Shown here: positions 33,401 through 44,733 of the stretch, piece by piece
Numbering within the stretch: position 1 is the first letter of the stretch
Layout of the letters: every line of letters begins with the position of its first letter
From: Drosophila miranda
Lineage: Eukaryota; Arthropoda; Insecta; Diptera; Drosophilidae
Direction: 5' to 3'
Assembly: GCF_003369915.1 (NCBI RefSeq)
Contig: NW_022881603.1
Location: 28,269,522-28,333,521 of the forward strand
Length of the DNA: 64,000 nt
Translations under genes and position numbers: made by a program
Notes under the pieces: generated by a model
What the model was told of the DNA's origin: nothing
The model's input: the letters and a program-made list of their open reading frames with translations, nothing else
The model's database searches: none

Positions 33401-35487
33401 TTTGGTCGTTGGCTCGTGCACAACGAAATTAAAGGCGTTCGAAGCCCCAAAAACATATACTATACACACAAGTACATGTACATGAGTACAGTATACGGGC
33501 TATACATTTTATGGGCTTTGGGCCTATAAAAATTGTGTAAGCGTCTCGATGGGATTTTCATGTTTTGAGTTGACATTTCTGGTGAGCGAATAATCTGAAC
33601 AAAAGGTTCTTTAAGGAATAAATAAATAAAGGAATAAAAACAGTCTCTGCTTTCATAAGCAAATGAACGAGCCAAGAAAATAGTACATTACAAAGTCTTA
33701 AATCTACATAATCCATCCATTAGATGTTGCTGTTTTCCATACGAGTAATATATACACATAAAGTAGTGGTAATGCTCCGACTGTGATTATATATGTAAAG
33801 CGATGGGCGGAAGTGATTCAGGACTATCCCATAAACTTGAACTTTGGCTCCGCAGCACTTCTAACAACTTTCCAATCATACAGAACTTCCGGCTCTTAGC
33901 ACCTTGCCAAGCCTTGCTGAAGCCATAAAAGCTTATATCCGGTCCTTGGTCCCAGTCAAGGATGGCATGCGGAAACCACGAACAAGAGCTACTTTCCAGC
34001 AACTAAAAATTATTATGAGACTATTTTCAATCTACTCTTCTCCCACCAGAACCAGCAGCCAAGAGTTCCTGGAAGAAAAGGACAAAAATGTCAATAAGAA
34101 GGGATTGTGTCGCTGTTGTTCCTCATTGTTCATGCCCTGTCGTCGCTCTCGATGCTCCCGCTGCTGTTATCGACGAGAACGGAACCCCTCAGCCGAGGAC
34201 CAGCCCGTGCTATGGAGTGCAAACAGTAGTGCCACAACCGCCACCAATGTCCAAGTGATTGATGAGACCAAGTCGAAGAAGAAAAAGGTGACGGACTGGC
34301 TCAAGTCGAGCTGCTGCCGGAGCTGCCGGAAGAAACCTCCGCCCGCGGACACGGACAAGCCGGAACCGCCAAGCGTGAAGCAGGAGGCCACTATGAGTAC
34401 GGGACCAAAACGTGGAGGCAAATGCGGTCTCTGTCTGAGCAAGGTTTTTTGCTGTCGCTCGGTGAACAAAGTGGACGACACGGGGAATGAAACCGAGCTG
34501 AAGAAGTGCTGCTTCTGCATACCATATCGGAGGAACCGCAGCAAGCCGAAAGGTAGCTCCGTTTCCTGGCGGGATCAAGATCCAGAGCTTGGCATCAAGC
34601 CAACTGATACATCGGTTCTGGAAGGTGCGTCCGAGGCCTCAATGACATCGGCAGCTGCGGATGCTCCGGCTACAACACCCAAAGAGTAAGTCTGACAGAC
34701 ACTACACCTCTATACTTGATGTGGAGCTAAGAACCTCTTGCCATTTTCATTAAAGGGGCTGCTGCAAGCGTTTCTGGCTAATGATGCTCTGCTGTCGCAA
34801 GAAACCGCGTCGCGAATCGAATGCTCGCCGACAGAGCATCAGAGCCCCGCCGCCCAGTGAGGCAAGTGATGATACACTTTGATCTATGGTTACAACATTC
34901 CATAATTATATTTCCCGCACTTAGGACACACGCCGGAAGCTGCATAACGACCTCGTGGAACACGCATCCAAAATGAAGGGAGCTATTCCTGTGCTACCGC
35001 TGTATTTGGCTTGGTTCTGTGCCTTCTGCAACGTGGTCTTTCCAGGCTTAGGTGGGTTTTCCACAGGTGCACCTGCCTGAATATACGGCTTCTAAGGCTT
35101 CTATGATTTCTTAGGCACACTCCTGTCGGGACTCCTCTGCTTGTGTGTGGGCATTCCACGTTTCTCGCAGTACGACAGTGCCCGGGCTCGAATCGGATCC
35201 TTCATAATCAACGTTATTGTGGCAGTGTCGCAGTTCTGTTGTGTACTCTTCTGTTTCGTGGGCTGGGGCTGGTCCATCTGGTGGGGTACTATTATGCTAA
35301 AGTGTGCAAGTAAGTGTGGTCATTTACCGTCTCATATTTTGAGAGCATACTTTAACAAAGATTCCCCCAAATCTTAGGGAAACTGAGCAAGATTAAAAAG
35401 GTGGATCGTTTGGAACTGGAGGAGGAACAACGACAGGCCCAACTGGCGGCCACTGCGGCTGGTGAGACAGAGCCGGCGAAGACATAG
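27441..35487 (+). pseudogene. stum: stum (mechanosensory transduction mediator), N-terminus damaged
   Basis: Stum is a long neuronal membrane protein needed for mechanosensing in fly proprioceptors. It ends in a SPEC3-type domain with paired membrane segments. Exons with matching phases: ~27441-28347, 28405-28887, 28950-31450, 31527-32118, 34050-34685, 34756-34861, 34925-35051, 35115-35309 and 35378-35487. The central part is a very long Ser/Arg/Pro-rich region, followed by Cys-rich clusters ([20 protein letters not shown]) and the C-terminal domain ([28 protein letters not shown]). The intron after 34861 has a GC donor (GCAAGT). In the natural-looking first frame (MARRMDKDS at 27441, [11 protein letters not shown] at 27516) there are stops at 27468 and 27477, and the frame shifts near 27640 to join the rest. 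The remaining exons are open. It is either a pseudogene or starts elsewhere. Confidence 0.75.
32119..34049 (+). other. stum: large stum intron (part of the duplicated unit)
   Basis: A GTGAGT...CCACCAG intron of about 1.9 kb. Phase 2 is preserved across it (…ATGGCAAA|…|ACCAGC). Its first ~1.6 kb (to 33761) is repeated at 37247-38888 and 43056-44699. A short open frame (32749-33066) is conserved among the copies only because they are recent duplicates. The sequence TAATATATACACATAA at 33746-33761 is the empty target site of the LINE found in the other two units. Confidence 0.75.
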
Positions 35488-35902
35488 TAATCCAGTCCAA
35501 CAGGACACATTCAACGGGACGAGATTTTTTATACAATTGTGTACATACCTTTGTACAAAACTGTAGATTCCACAGACACGTGCACTTCCAAATGTACTTC
35601 CATGATAAGTAAAGTGTAACAATACTTCCTTTGAACAGAACTTAAATAAAAGCATGGATTAAGATCATTAAACTTCCACTAAAATAACAAGAGTTTTTTT
35701 TGCGCGTTTTGCTTAAAATTTTCTGTAGATAACTGTAAATATCGGAGTGCAAAACTATCGAACATTTCGCCAGTGCTGCAAAACACCCAATTTAATACCA
35801 GTTCTGGTGAAGCAGGGTGGATTCTTTTTCGACGGCGTTCATTAAAAAAACACGACGTCAGTTTGCGAATTCTGTAAACTATACTATTTTGGCTGTATAA
35901 AG
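35488..35902 (+). other. stum-eIF3k intergenic spacer
   Basis: The stum stop is followed by AT-rich sequence with ACTTAAATAAAAGC near 35640, a plausible polyadenylation signal. The stretch just before the eIF3k ATG should hold its short 5' UTR and promoter. I see no clear TATA, DRE or Motif 1 match. Confidence 0.4.
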
Positions 35903-36646
35903 ATGTCGCACCTTGTGAAGATGGAAAATGGCCAGAGCCAGACGATACAGGAGATGCTTGGATGCATTGAACGGTAAGCTTAGTCCTCCGCCACCGAGTT
36001 TTTTTCAACAAATAAACAGATGCACATAACCACGCTTTCTGGCCACAGCTACAACCCCGACCATTTGAAGACTCTGGAGGCGTACATTCAGGACCAGGCC
36101 AAGAATACCACCTACGACCTGGAGGCCAACCTGGCCGTTCTCAAGCTGTACCAGTTCAATCCGCACATGCTCAACTTTGAGATCACCTACACGATTCTGC
36201 TGAAATCGCTAACAAATCTGCCGCACACGGACTTCGTGATGGCCAAGTGTCTGCTGTTGCCGCAGCAGATGAAGGACGAAAACATTCAGACCATTATCGA
36301 TCTAGCAGATATACTGGAGCGTGCCGATTTCACCCTGTTCTGGCAGCGCGCCGAGGTTAACCGTACCATGTTCCGCCACATTAGCGGCTTCCATGATTCC
36401 ATTCGAAAGTTTGTCTCCCATGTTGTGAGCATCACCTTCCAGACCATCAAGAAGGATTTGCTGAAAGAACTTCTGGGCGGCATTGAGGACTCGACACTGG
36501 AGAGCTGGATCAAGCGCAACGGATGGAAGCATCAGGGCCAGGATCTCATTGTCGTCGCCATGCAGGACGACAAAATTAAGACGAAGAATATCACAGAGAA
36601 GATCGAGTTCGAGAACGTTGGCGCACTCATGGCACAGTGCCGCTAG
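35903..36646 (+). CDS. eIF3k: eIF3k, first copy
   Basis: eIF3k is a small non-core subunit of the translation initiation factor eIF3, with a HAM domain and winged helix that pair with eIF3l. Exon 1 (35903-35973) encodes [19 protein letters not shown] and continues to IE. After a 75-bp intron, exon 2 (36049-36646) restores the codon for R and continues [16 protein letters not shown] to the end at ALMAQCR. Total length is about 222 residues, as in the family. The frame is intact and its protein is the same as that of the second copy at 50602. Both copies lie in the tandem triplication. Confidence 0.95.
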
Positions 36647-36841
36647 GTTTCTCTCTACATTCATAGTTTTGTCTAAATTTCTACGGAAAGTGCATAATAT
36701 AAAAGAAAAATAAACGCCCGGCCCGTCATACAGCTAACTAATTAGTTTTATTTAGAGATACACGCGAAGTAAACACATTAACTTAGAAAAACTATTTTCC
36801 CTATACGCACACATTACAGAACTAATAATTTCTTAACCTTG

Positions 36842-37209
36842 TTATGACTGTTTTTTGAACTTTTTCAATATGGGATATATTTTGTCGAAGGCATCGTAGA
36901 TCTCCTGTCGGACTTTTGCGCCCGTCAACACCACTTTCCCCGAAACGAAGATGAGAAGCACAATACGCGGACGCACCATACGATAGATCAGACCTGGAAA
37001 GAGCTCAGGCTCGTAGCTGCTGAAATTGCAATGCGTCAGCACCAGGCCCTCCAGTCTTATTGGAAACTTAACATCGCACGAGCCAACCATGTTTTGAATC
37101 TTGAAATCGAGGAATTTTGCCTGCAGCCAATGCATTATGAAATGTTCTTTAGATTGTGAAGGGATTAGTACTTACCGGGAATCACAGCTTCTGTATGATG
37201 CGAGCGTAC
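36842..37209 (-). pseudogene. Tbp: Tbp 3' fragment (unit 1)
   Basis: Contains all of Tbp exon 2 (37120-36842, second half of the DNA-binding saddle: [13 protein letters not shown]... to KKFKKQS), the intron, and only the last ~30 bp of exon 1. It is cut at 37209, where unit 2 begins. The promoter, N-terminus and first TBP repeat are absent, so it cannot make a TBP core. Confidence 0.9.
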
Positions 37210-38888
37210 AGGCGGCTCCGCAGCGGGAAGTGGTGGCATGGCAAAGTGAGTAACAGGGAAACACTCTTGAAAACTGATTAATATTGATGAAAAAAAGCAT
37301 GACTATTCATGGGCTAGCCCCATAACGATCTGTCCTGCTTCAAGTGGACATTTTAGTCGGGAAGGCTAACGGAGAGTACTAATTTTTTGCCTCGACCGTA
37401 GAGTCTCCACATAAAGAGCTCGCCAAGGCTTACAGCGCCTGGCCAGTCGTCAATTTGCATACAGGAAACACCCAAACAACAGCAGCAGCAACAACACTTT
37501 CCAGTGCCGTGTGGGCTGGCGCTGCCGCTGCCTTCCTCGTGGTGGTTCGGGCGGGCACAGGTCCGTCAAGCCACTCATAAGTGCGTCAATAAATTTTGAA
37601 TACAAACACGATGTGGGGTCTATGGAGCGACTAGAGTAGAATCCCTCCCCTAAACGCTAGACCACGACCACGAGCCCACACCAGACGACCACCTTTGAGG
37701 AAATCCGTTCTCTGCCTTGTCGTCGTCGTCGTCGCCGTCGTCAGGTCGGTCGCAGTCGGCGAAGGTAACGATGTTCTTCACTGCATTGTTTTTTCCAGCC
37801 AACCGATATGAGCGGGTCCGTGTGTTTGCGTGTGTTTGTGTGCATCCTTAGCCATGCGAGACCCCAAGAAAACGTGTGACCGACCCATTACAGTGCGCAC
37901 CCTTCCCCATGTACTCGCTAGGAGAAATGGGCTACGCTGTCCACTCTAGGGAACCCCCACCGTACGGGCATGGTACAGCGTGCATATCGCACGGAGGTAA
38001 AAGTATTTTCGCAACACGACTTAAGTTTCTTGCCGCAATAACAAATCAGTTTCGGCCGGACAATCGCGCTAACCGCAGCCTAGCTCCCGTGAGGCGACTC
38101 CCGAATCTTCCAAAAGAACCAAAGTACCAAAGACCCAAAGAGAGTGCTGTGCCTGCGAACTTCCAACAATTAATCCGAAAACAATTCAGATAATTTGCAA
38201 AAATGCTGAACGAAACGAGCAAAAATTCGGTTATATATACGGTTGATCTGACGCAGGACTCGTTCATAGATGGCGATAAGTATTTCCTTAGGTAACGAGC
38301 ATTAGCTTCCGGATTCCTATTATATTTTATCGTTCTCCATCAGATGGCATAGGTTTGAGTAGTTAACGCACCAGCGACGACCTTGTGGATTAATTTAAAT
38401 ACAAAACAGGCAAGAAAGTTTCTTTCATTCCGATTGTTGTCACTGTTCCACGAGTACTCCAACTCGAAGTTTATTGGATCCTTGCCGCTCAGAGCGGGTC
38501 AAATAAATTACCGACCTCCAAATTGCGTTTGGTCGTTGGCTCGTGCACAACGAAATTAAAGGCGTTCGAAGCCCCAAAAACATATACTATACACACAAGT
38601 ACATGTACATGAGTACAGTATACGGGCTATACATTTTATGGGCTTTGGGCCTATAAAAATTGTGTAAGCGTCTCGATGGGATTTTCATGTTTTGAGTTGA
38701 CATTTCTGGTGAGCGAATAATCTGAACAAAAGGTTCTTTAAGGAATAAATAAATAAAGGAATAAAAACAGTCTCTGCTTTCATAAGCAAATGAACGAGCC
38801 AAGAAAATAGTACATTACAAAGTCTTAAATCTACATAATCCATCCATTAGATGTTGCTGTTTTCCATACGAGTAATATATACACATAA

Positions 38889-41800
38889 GACGGTGACCTG
38901 ACGTTAGTAGTCAACCCGTCGGATGCAAGTGAGCCAGCCACCCATGCTGAGTGTGCTGCAGCTAAACTTGCATAAAAGCAAGGTAGCGTCGGCGGAGCTC
39001 CTCATCGCCATGGAGCAAGGGCTCGCCGACATAGCTCTAGTCCAGGAGCCCTGGATTGCGACAGGCAATTCAGTGGCCGGACTAAAGTCCTCAAATCACA
39101 AACTGTTCTACGCAACATCGGTAAGCAGGAACAGAACCGTCGTACTCGTACGAAAGGGAATCCATGCTTACCTTATGTCTCATTACAGCACGGATGACCT
39201 GACGGTTGTGATGCTGGAAAGCGAGGAAAAGCGCCTTCTGGTGGCTTCCTGCTACATGGCTCACGACAGACCCGCACCACCCGACGAACTCAGGAGCCTG
39301 GTGACAGAAGCCGGCACCAAAAACTATCAACTCGTCATCGGGACGGATGCCAATGCCCACCACAATGTGTGGGGAAGCACCGACATCAATGATAGAGGTG
39401 AGTCACTCTTAGACTTTATACTTTATACTAATCTATATATAGCAAACGTCGGGGAGGAGCACACCTTCGTGGGTCCGACTTCATCCAACGTGCTAGACCT
39501 AACACTAGCAACGGGAAACAGTACTACGGTATCTAGCTGGAGGGTCCTTGAAAGACCCTCCTTCTCAGATCACAAGTACATTCAGTTTAAGTGCGACTTC
39601 AAACATTCTTCGAAGGTAATAGTCTATAGAAACCCCCGGAATACAAACTGGGAAAAGTTTAAAAAGACAGTTACTTCGAAGCTCGCGAGTCCGGGCACAG
39701 TGAAATCCGCGGAGGACATAGAGAAGTCTCTAGAGACCCTATCCAACGCGTTGCTGGACGCCTACCACACATCGTGCAAACCCTCGAGGACGAAGAAGAG
39801 GTCCAAGCCACTCTGGTGGAGCCGGGATCTCTCTCTTCAAAGGGACAACCTCAAGGAATTCTTTAAGATCGCCAAACAAGCGAACGAAGGGATCGTCTAT
39901 GAGGAATACAGACTCCTACTCAGGAGCTACAAGAAGGAAATACGTAAAGCACAACGGAACTCGTGGAGGACCTTCTGCTCCAACATCGAGAAAGTACCAG
40001 AAACCGCACGGCTACGGAAGCTGCTCTCTAAGCAGCCTACCATACAAAGCCAATTAAAGCTAGATGACGGACAGTGGACAGAGGGCAGTGACGAAGCCCT
40101 AACAGCACTAATGGAGGAACATTTCCCTGGTTGCACCGAGGTCGCTGATGCCAAAGAGCACCAGGACCTAGCAACCGAGGAACAACACCCCCAACAGATT
40201 TGTTAACCACCAAGCGAATCCACTGGGCAATAGACTCCTTTGCGGGCACAAAAGCACCAGGACTTGACGGGATATTCCCAGCCATGATGCAGGTGACCAA
40301 AGAGGCGATTACCCCATGGCTCTCCGCAATATTCACAGCTTGTATAAGTACTGGCTATATCCCTATCCAATGGAGAACCTCGAGAGTTGTCTTCCTCCCA
40401 AAGGCAGGAAAGTGCAGCCATGCGAGTCCCAAGGACTATAGACCGATAAGCCTTACCTCCTTTATATTAAAAACGCTAGAAAAGCTGCTGGACTTACACA
40501 TCAGAAATGAGGTAGGGGGACTGATGTCAACCAACCAGCATGCCTATACTAAAGGGAAATCGGTGGAGACCGCACTACATTCGGTAGTAGCTACCATTGA
40601 GAAAGCCCTTCACAATAAAAAGTATGCACTGGGAGTATTCGTGGACATCTCCGGACCATTCAACAACGTGGCTACGGAAGCAATAACAAATTGCCTGGTA
40701 GCAACTAATACACACCCAGCAATCAACCTGTGGATAAGGAACCTCCTAGGTTGCAGACGGGTGCAATCAGAGTGGGGCACCGCTTCCATGGTGAAAGAGG
40801 CACACAGAGGCACACCCCAGGGTGGAGTCCTGTCGCCCCTCCTGTGGAATCTGGTGGTCGACGACCTCATCAAGAGATACGAAAGGAAGGCCCCAATAAT
40901 AACAGCTTATGCGGACGACATAAGCATACTTATTACGGGTGTTTGCCCATCGACCCTCAGCTCACTAATGCAACGAACACTCAGGGAGATACGCGAGTGG
41001 GCGGAAGAAGTAGGACTCAGTATCAACGCGGACAAGACGGACCTCATCCTCTTTACCAAGAGGTACAAGGTACCGATATGGACCCCCCGAAGATCAATCA
41101 AACTAGGCTAACCCCAAAAACACAAGTCAAATACCTGGGCACAGTACTGGATAGGAAACTGGCATGGAAACCCAATGTATTGGAAAGGGTGAAGAAGGCC
41201 ACCATTGCGCTTTATGCATCCAAGAAGATGCTCAGCAGCACATGGGGCCTATCTCCGGCTCTGATGCATTGGATTTACATTTCGGTGGTGCGACCAACTC
41301 TGCTGTATGGAGTCTTAGTGTGGTGGCAAGCTACTGGAAAGAAAACGTATCATAAGCTTATGGAAAGGACTCAGCGACAGGCTTTGCTCTGTATTACAGG
41401 GGCGCTGAGGTCAACCCCAACAAAAGCACTCGAAACCCTACTTGGAATCGAACCCCTAGACATCCACGCCCGTCTGACTGCAGGAAAGGCAGCACAACGC
41501 CTCATCGCTTCAGGAAATATGTCGCCACAAGAATACGGGCATAGTTCAATTGGAAGGGGAATGAACAGATCAGCTGATTACATGACCCCCCAAACATGCC
41601 TCGACGTAAAAACAACTGCATCCTTGGGACCTGAAGACTGGAAAATCGGAAGAGACCAAACGGAGCACCTCAATATATATACGGACGGCTCCAAGATGGA
41701 CGGAGGAGTAGGAGCGGGCCTATACTGTACAGACCCTGAGATAAGGCTGTCATATAAGCTACCGGACCACTGTAGCATATTCCAGGCAGAGGTTTTTGCC

Positions 41801-42388
41801 ATCAGGAAAGCAGCGGAAGTCGCTCTCACTGAAAGAGCACACGATGCGGTCAACCTATTCGTCGACAGCCAAGCGGCGATAAGATCCATGCAGTCGTCCG
41901 CAGTCAGTTCCAGTTCCACTAGATACCCTAAGCACGACAAAGTCAGTGCGGATCTACTGGATTCCCAGCCACCAGGGCATCGAAGGGAACGAGACGGCGG
42001 ACGTACTAGCTAAGGAAGGCGTCGGGCTGGCGAATACGAGAACCGAGAACGTGCCTGTCTCCCTCAGAACGCTGCAAAGCGATCTAGAAAAGCAGGCCGG
42101 ATCACAAACCGAATGTAGGTGGAGGAGTACCACCGCCTGCAGAACCTCGAAAATCATGTGCAAGGAACGCAATGACAAACTCAGCCACTACCTGCTGCAC
42201 CTACCACGGAAGGACTGCAGATTATTAGTGGGAATATTAACGGGCCATTGCCTGGCTGCGGCGCATGCAACAAAGCTAGGCATCACAAACAGAGACAGTT
42301 GTAGGAAATGTGACGAACCTGGGGCAACCGAAACCCTGGAACATCTCATCTGCAACTGTCCTGCTCTCTTAAGGGCAAGGAGGAAGTA
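38889..42388 (+). mobile_element. LOA/TRIM-like LINE, truncated copy (unit 2)
   Basis: Nearly identical to the copy at 44700 and inserted at the same base after TAATATATACACATAA. It encodes an APE-type endonuclease, reverse transcriptase (TAYADDISIL) and RNase H (YTDGSKMDGG), but is cut at 42388 by the unit-2 deletion. It has a missing C near 40190 (5 versus 6 Cs) that ends the first frame, the shared missing base near 41089 that breaks RT from RNase H, and two short deletions near 41826 and 41910. It is clearly defective. Confidence 0.85.
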
Positions 42389-42464
42389 AGACGAAGAATA
42401 TCACAGAGAAGATCGAGTTCGAGAACGTTGGCGCACTCATGGCACAGTGCCGCTAGGTTTCTCT
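42389..42464 (+). pseudogene. eIF3k: eIF3k 3'-end fragment (unit 2)
   Basis: Only the last ~25 codons ([18 protein letters not shown]...) and the 3' UTR remain, joined directly to LINE sequence at about 42387 with a TA microhomology. It has no start or upstream exon. Confidence 0.9.
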
Positions 42465-42652
42465 CTACATTCATAGTTTTGTCTAAATTTCTACGGAAAG
42501 TGCATAATATAAAAGAAAAATAAACGCCCGGCCCGTCATACAGCTAACTAATTAGTTTTATTTAGAGATACACGCGAAGTAAACACATTAACTTAGAAAA
42601 ACTATTTTCCCTATACGCACACATTACAGAACTAATAATTTCTTAACCTTGT

Positions 42653-43018
42653 TATGACTGTTTTTTGAACTTTTTCAATATGGGAAATATTTTGTCGAAG
42701 GCATCGTAGATCTCCTGTCGGACTTTTGCGCCCGTCAACACCACTTTCCCCGAAACGAAGATGAGAAGCACAATACGCGGACGCACCATACGATAGATCA
42801 GACCTGGAAAGAGCTCAGGCTCGTAGCTGCTGAAATTGCAATGCGTCAGCACCAGGCCCTCCAGTCTTATTGGAAAATTAACATCGCACGAGCCAACCAT
42901 GTTTTGAATCTTGAAATCGAGGAATTTTGCCTGCAGCCAATGCATTATGAAATGTTCTTTAGATTGTGAAGGGATTAGTACTTCCCGGGAATCACAGCTT
43001 CTGTATGATGCGAGCGTA
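42653..43018 (-). pseudogene. Tbp: Tbp 3' fragment (unit 2)
   Basis: Same truncated Tbp piece as in unit 1: exon 2, intron and a stub of exon 1. Here the intron donor is altered (GTAAG to GGAAG, complement of CTTCCCGGG near 42981), and two exon-2 changes are visible against the intact gene (Y to F and K to N). It is non-functional. Confidence 0.9.
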
Positions 43019-44733
43019 CAGGCGGCTCCGCAGCGGGAAGTGGTGGCATGGCAAAGTGAGTAACAGGGAAACACTCTTGAAAAACTGATTAATATTGATG
43101 AAAAAAAGCATGACTATTCATGGGCTAGCCCCATAACGATCTGTCCTGCTTCAAGTGGACATTTTAGTCGGGAAGGCTAACGGAGAGTACTAATTTTTTG
43201 CCTCGACCGTAGAGTCTCCACATAAAGAGCTCGCCAAGGCTTACAGCGCCTGGCCAGTCGTCAATTTGCATACAGGAAACACCCAAACAACAGCAGCAGC
43301 AACAACACTTTACAGTGCCGTGTGGGCTGGCGCTGCCGCTGGCTTTCTCGTGGTGGTTCGGGCGGGCACAGGTCCGTCAAGCCACTCATAAGTGCGTCAA
43401 TAAATTTTGAATACAAACACGATGTGGGGTCTATGGAGCGACTAGAGTAGAATCCCTCCCCTAAACGCTAGACCACGACCACGAGCCCACACCAGACGAC
43501 CACCTTTGAGGAAATCCGTTCTCTGCCTTGTCGTCGTCGTCGTCGCCGTCGTCAGGTCGGTCGCAGTCGGCGAAGGTAACGATGTTCTTCACTGCATTGT
43601 TTTTTCCAGCCAACCGATATGAGCGGGTCCGTGTGTTTGCGTGTGTTTGTGTGCATCCTTAGCCATGCGAGACCCCAAGAAAACGTGTGACCGACCCATT
43701 ACAGTGCGCACCCTTCCCCATGTACTCGCTAGGAGAAATGGGCTACGCTGTCCACTCTAGGGAACCCCCACCGTACGGGCATGGTACAGCGTGCATATCG
43801 CACGGAGGTAAAAGTATTTTCGCAACACGACTTAAGTTTCTTGCCGCAATAACAAATCAGTTTCGGCCGGACAATCGCGCTAACCGCAGCCTAGCTCCCG
43901 TGAGGCGACTCCCGAATCTTCCAAAAGAACCAAAGTACCAAAGACCCAAAGAGAGTGCTGTGCCTGCGAACTTCCAACAATTAATCCGAAAACAATTCAG
44001 ATAATTTGCAAAAATGCTGAACGAAACGAGCAAAAATTCGGTTATATATACGGTTGATCTGACGCAGGACTCGTTCATAGATGGCGATAAGTATTTCCTT
44101 AGGTAACGAGCATTAGCTTCCGGATTCCTATTATATTTTATCGTTCTCCATCAGATGGCATAGGTTTGAGTAGTTAACGCACCAGCGACGACCTTGTGGA
44201 TTAATTTAAATACAAAACAGGCAAGAAAGTTTCTTTCATTCCGATTGTTGTCACTGTTCCACGAGTACTCCAACTCGAAGTTTATTGGATCCTTGCCGCT
44301 CAGAGCGGGTCAAATAAATTACCGACCTCCAAATTGCGTTTGGTCGTTGGCTCGTGCACAACGAAATTAAAGGCGTTCGAAGCCCCAAAAACATATACTA
44401 TACACACAAGTACATGTACATGAGTACAGTATACGGGCTATACATTTTATGGGCTTTGGGCCTATAAAAATTGTGTAAGCGTCTCGATGGGATTTTCATG
44501 TTTTGAGTTGACATTTCTGGTGAGCGAATAATCTGAACAAAAGGTTCTTTAAGGAATAAATAAATAAAGGAATAAAAACAGTCTCTGCTTTCATAAGCAA
44601 ATGAACGAGCCAAGAAAATAGTACATTACAAAGTCTTAAATCTACATAATCCATCCATTAGATGTTGCTGTTTTCCATACGAGTAATATATACACATAAG
44701 ACGGTGACCTGACGTTAGTAGTCAACCCGTCGG

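Larger units (their letters stand above)
32084..37211 (+). repeat. tandem unit 1 of the stum-eIF3k-Tbp triplication
   Basis: Starts inside a stum exon (GGCGGCTCCGCAGCGGG) and ends inside Tbp exon 1 (ATGCGAGCGTA at 37209), where it abuts unit 2. It contains the last stum exons, a complete eIF3k and a truncated Tbp. It lacks the LINE present in units 2 and 3. Confidence 0.9.
37212..43020 (+). repeat. tandem unit 2, internally deleted
   Basis: Begins at the same stum exon point as unit 1 and carries the stum intron sequence to 38888, a LINE truncated at 42388, then the last ~75 bp of eIF3k and the Tbp 3' fragment. The deletion runs from within the LINE, through the stum 3' exons, to near the end of eIF3k. 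It ends at the same Tbp/stum junction as unit 1. Confidence 0.9.

Noticed and set aside
32749-44004. A 105-codon frame found three times (32749, 37876 and 43687)
   Set aside because: It lies within the stum intron and is repeated only because of the triplication. No domain or splice support.
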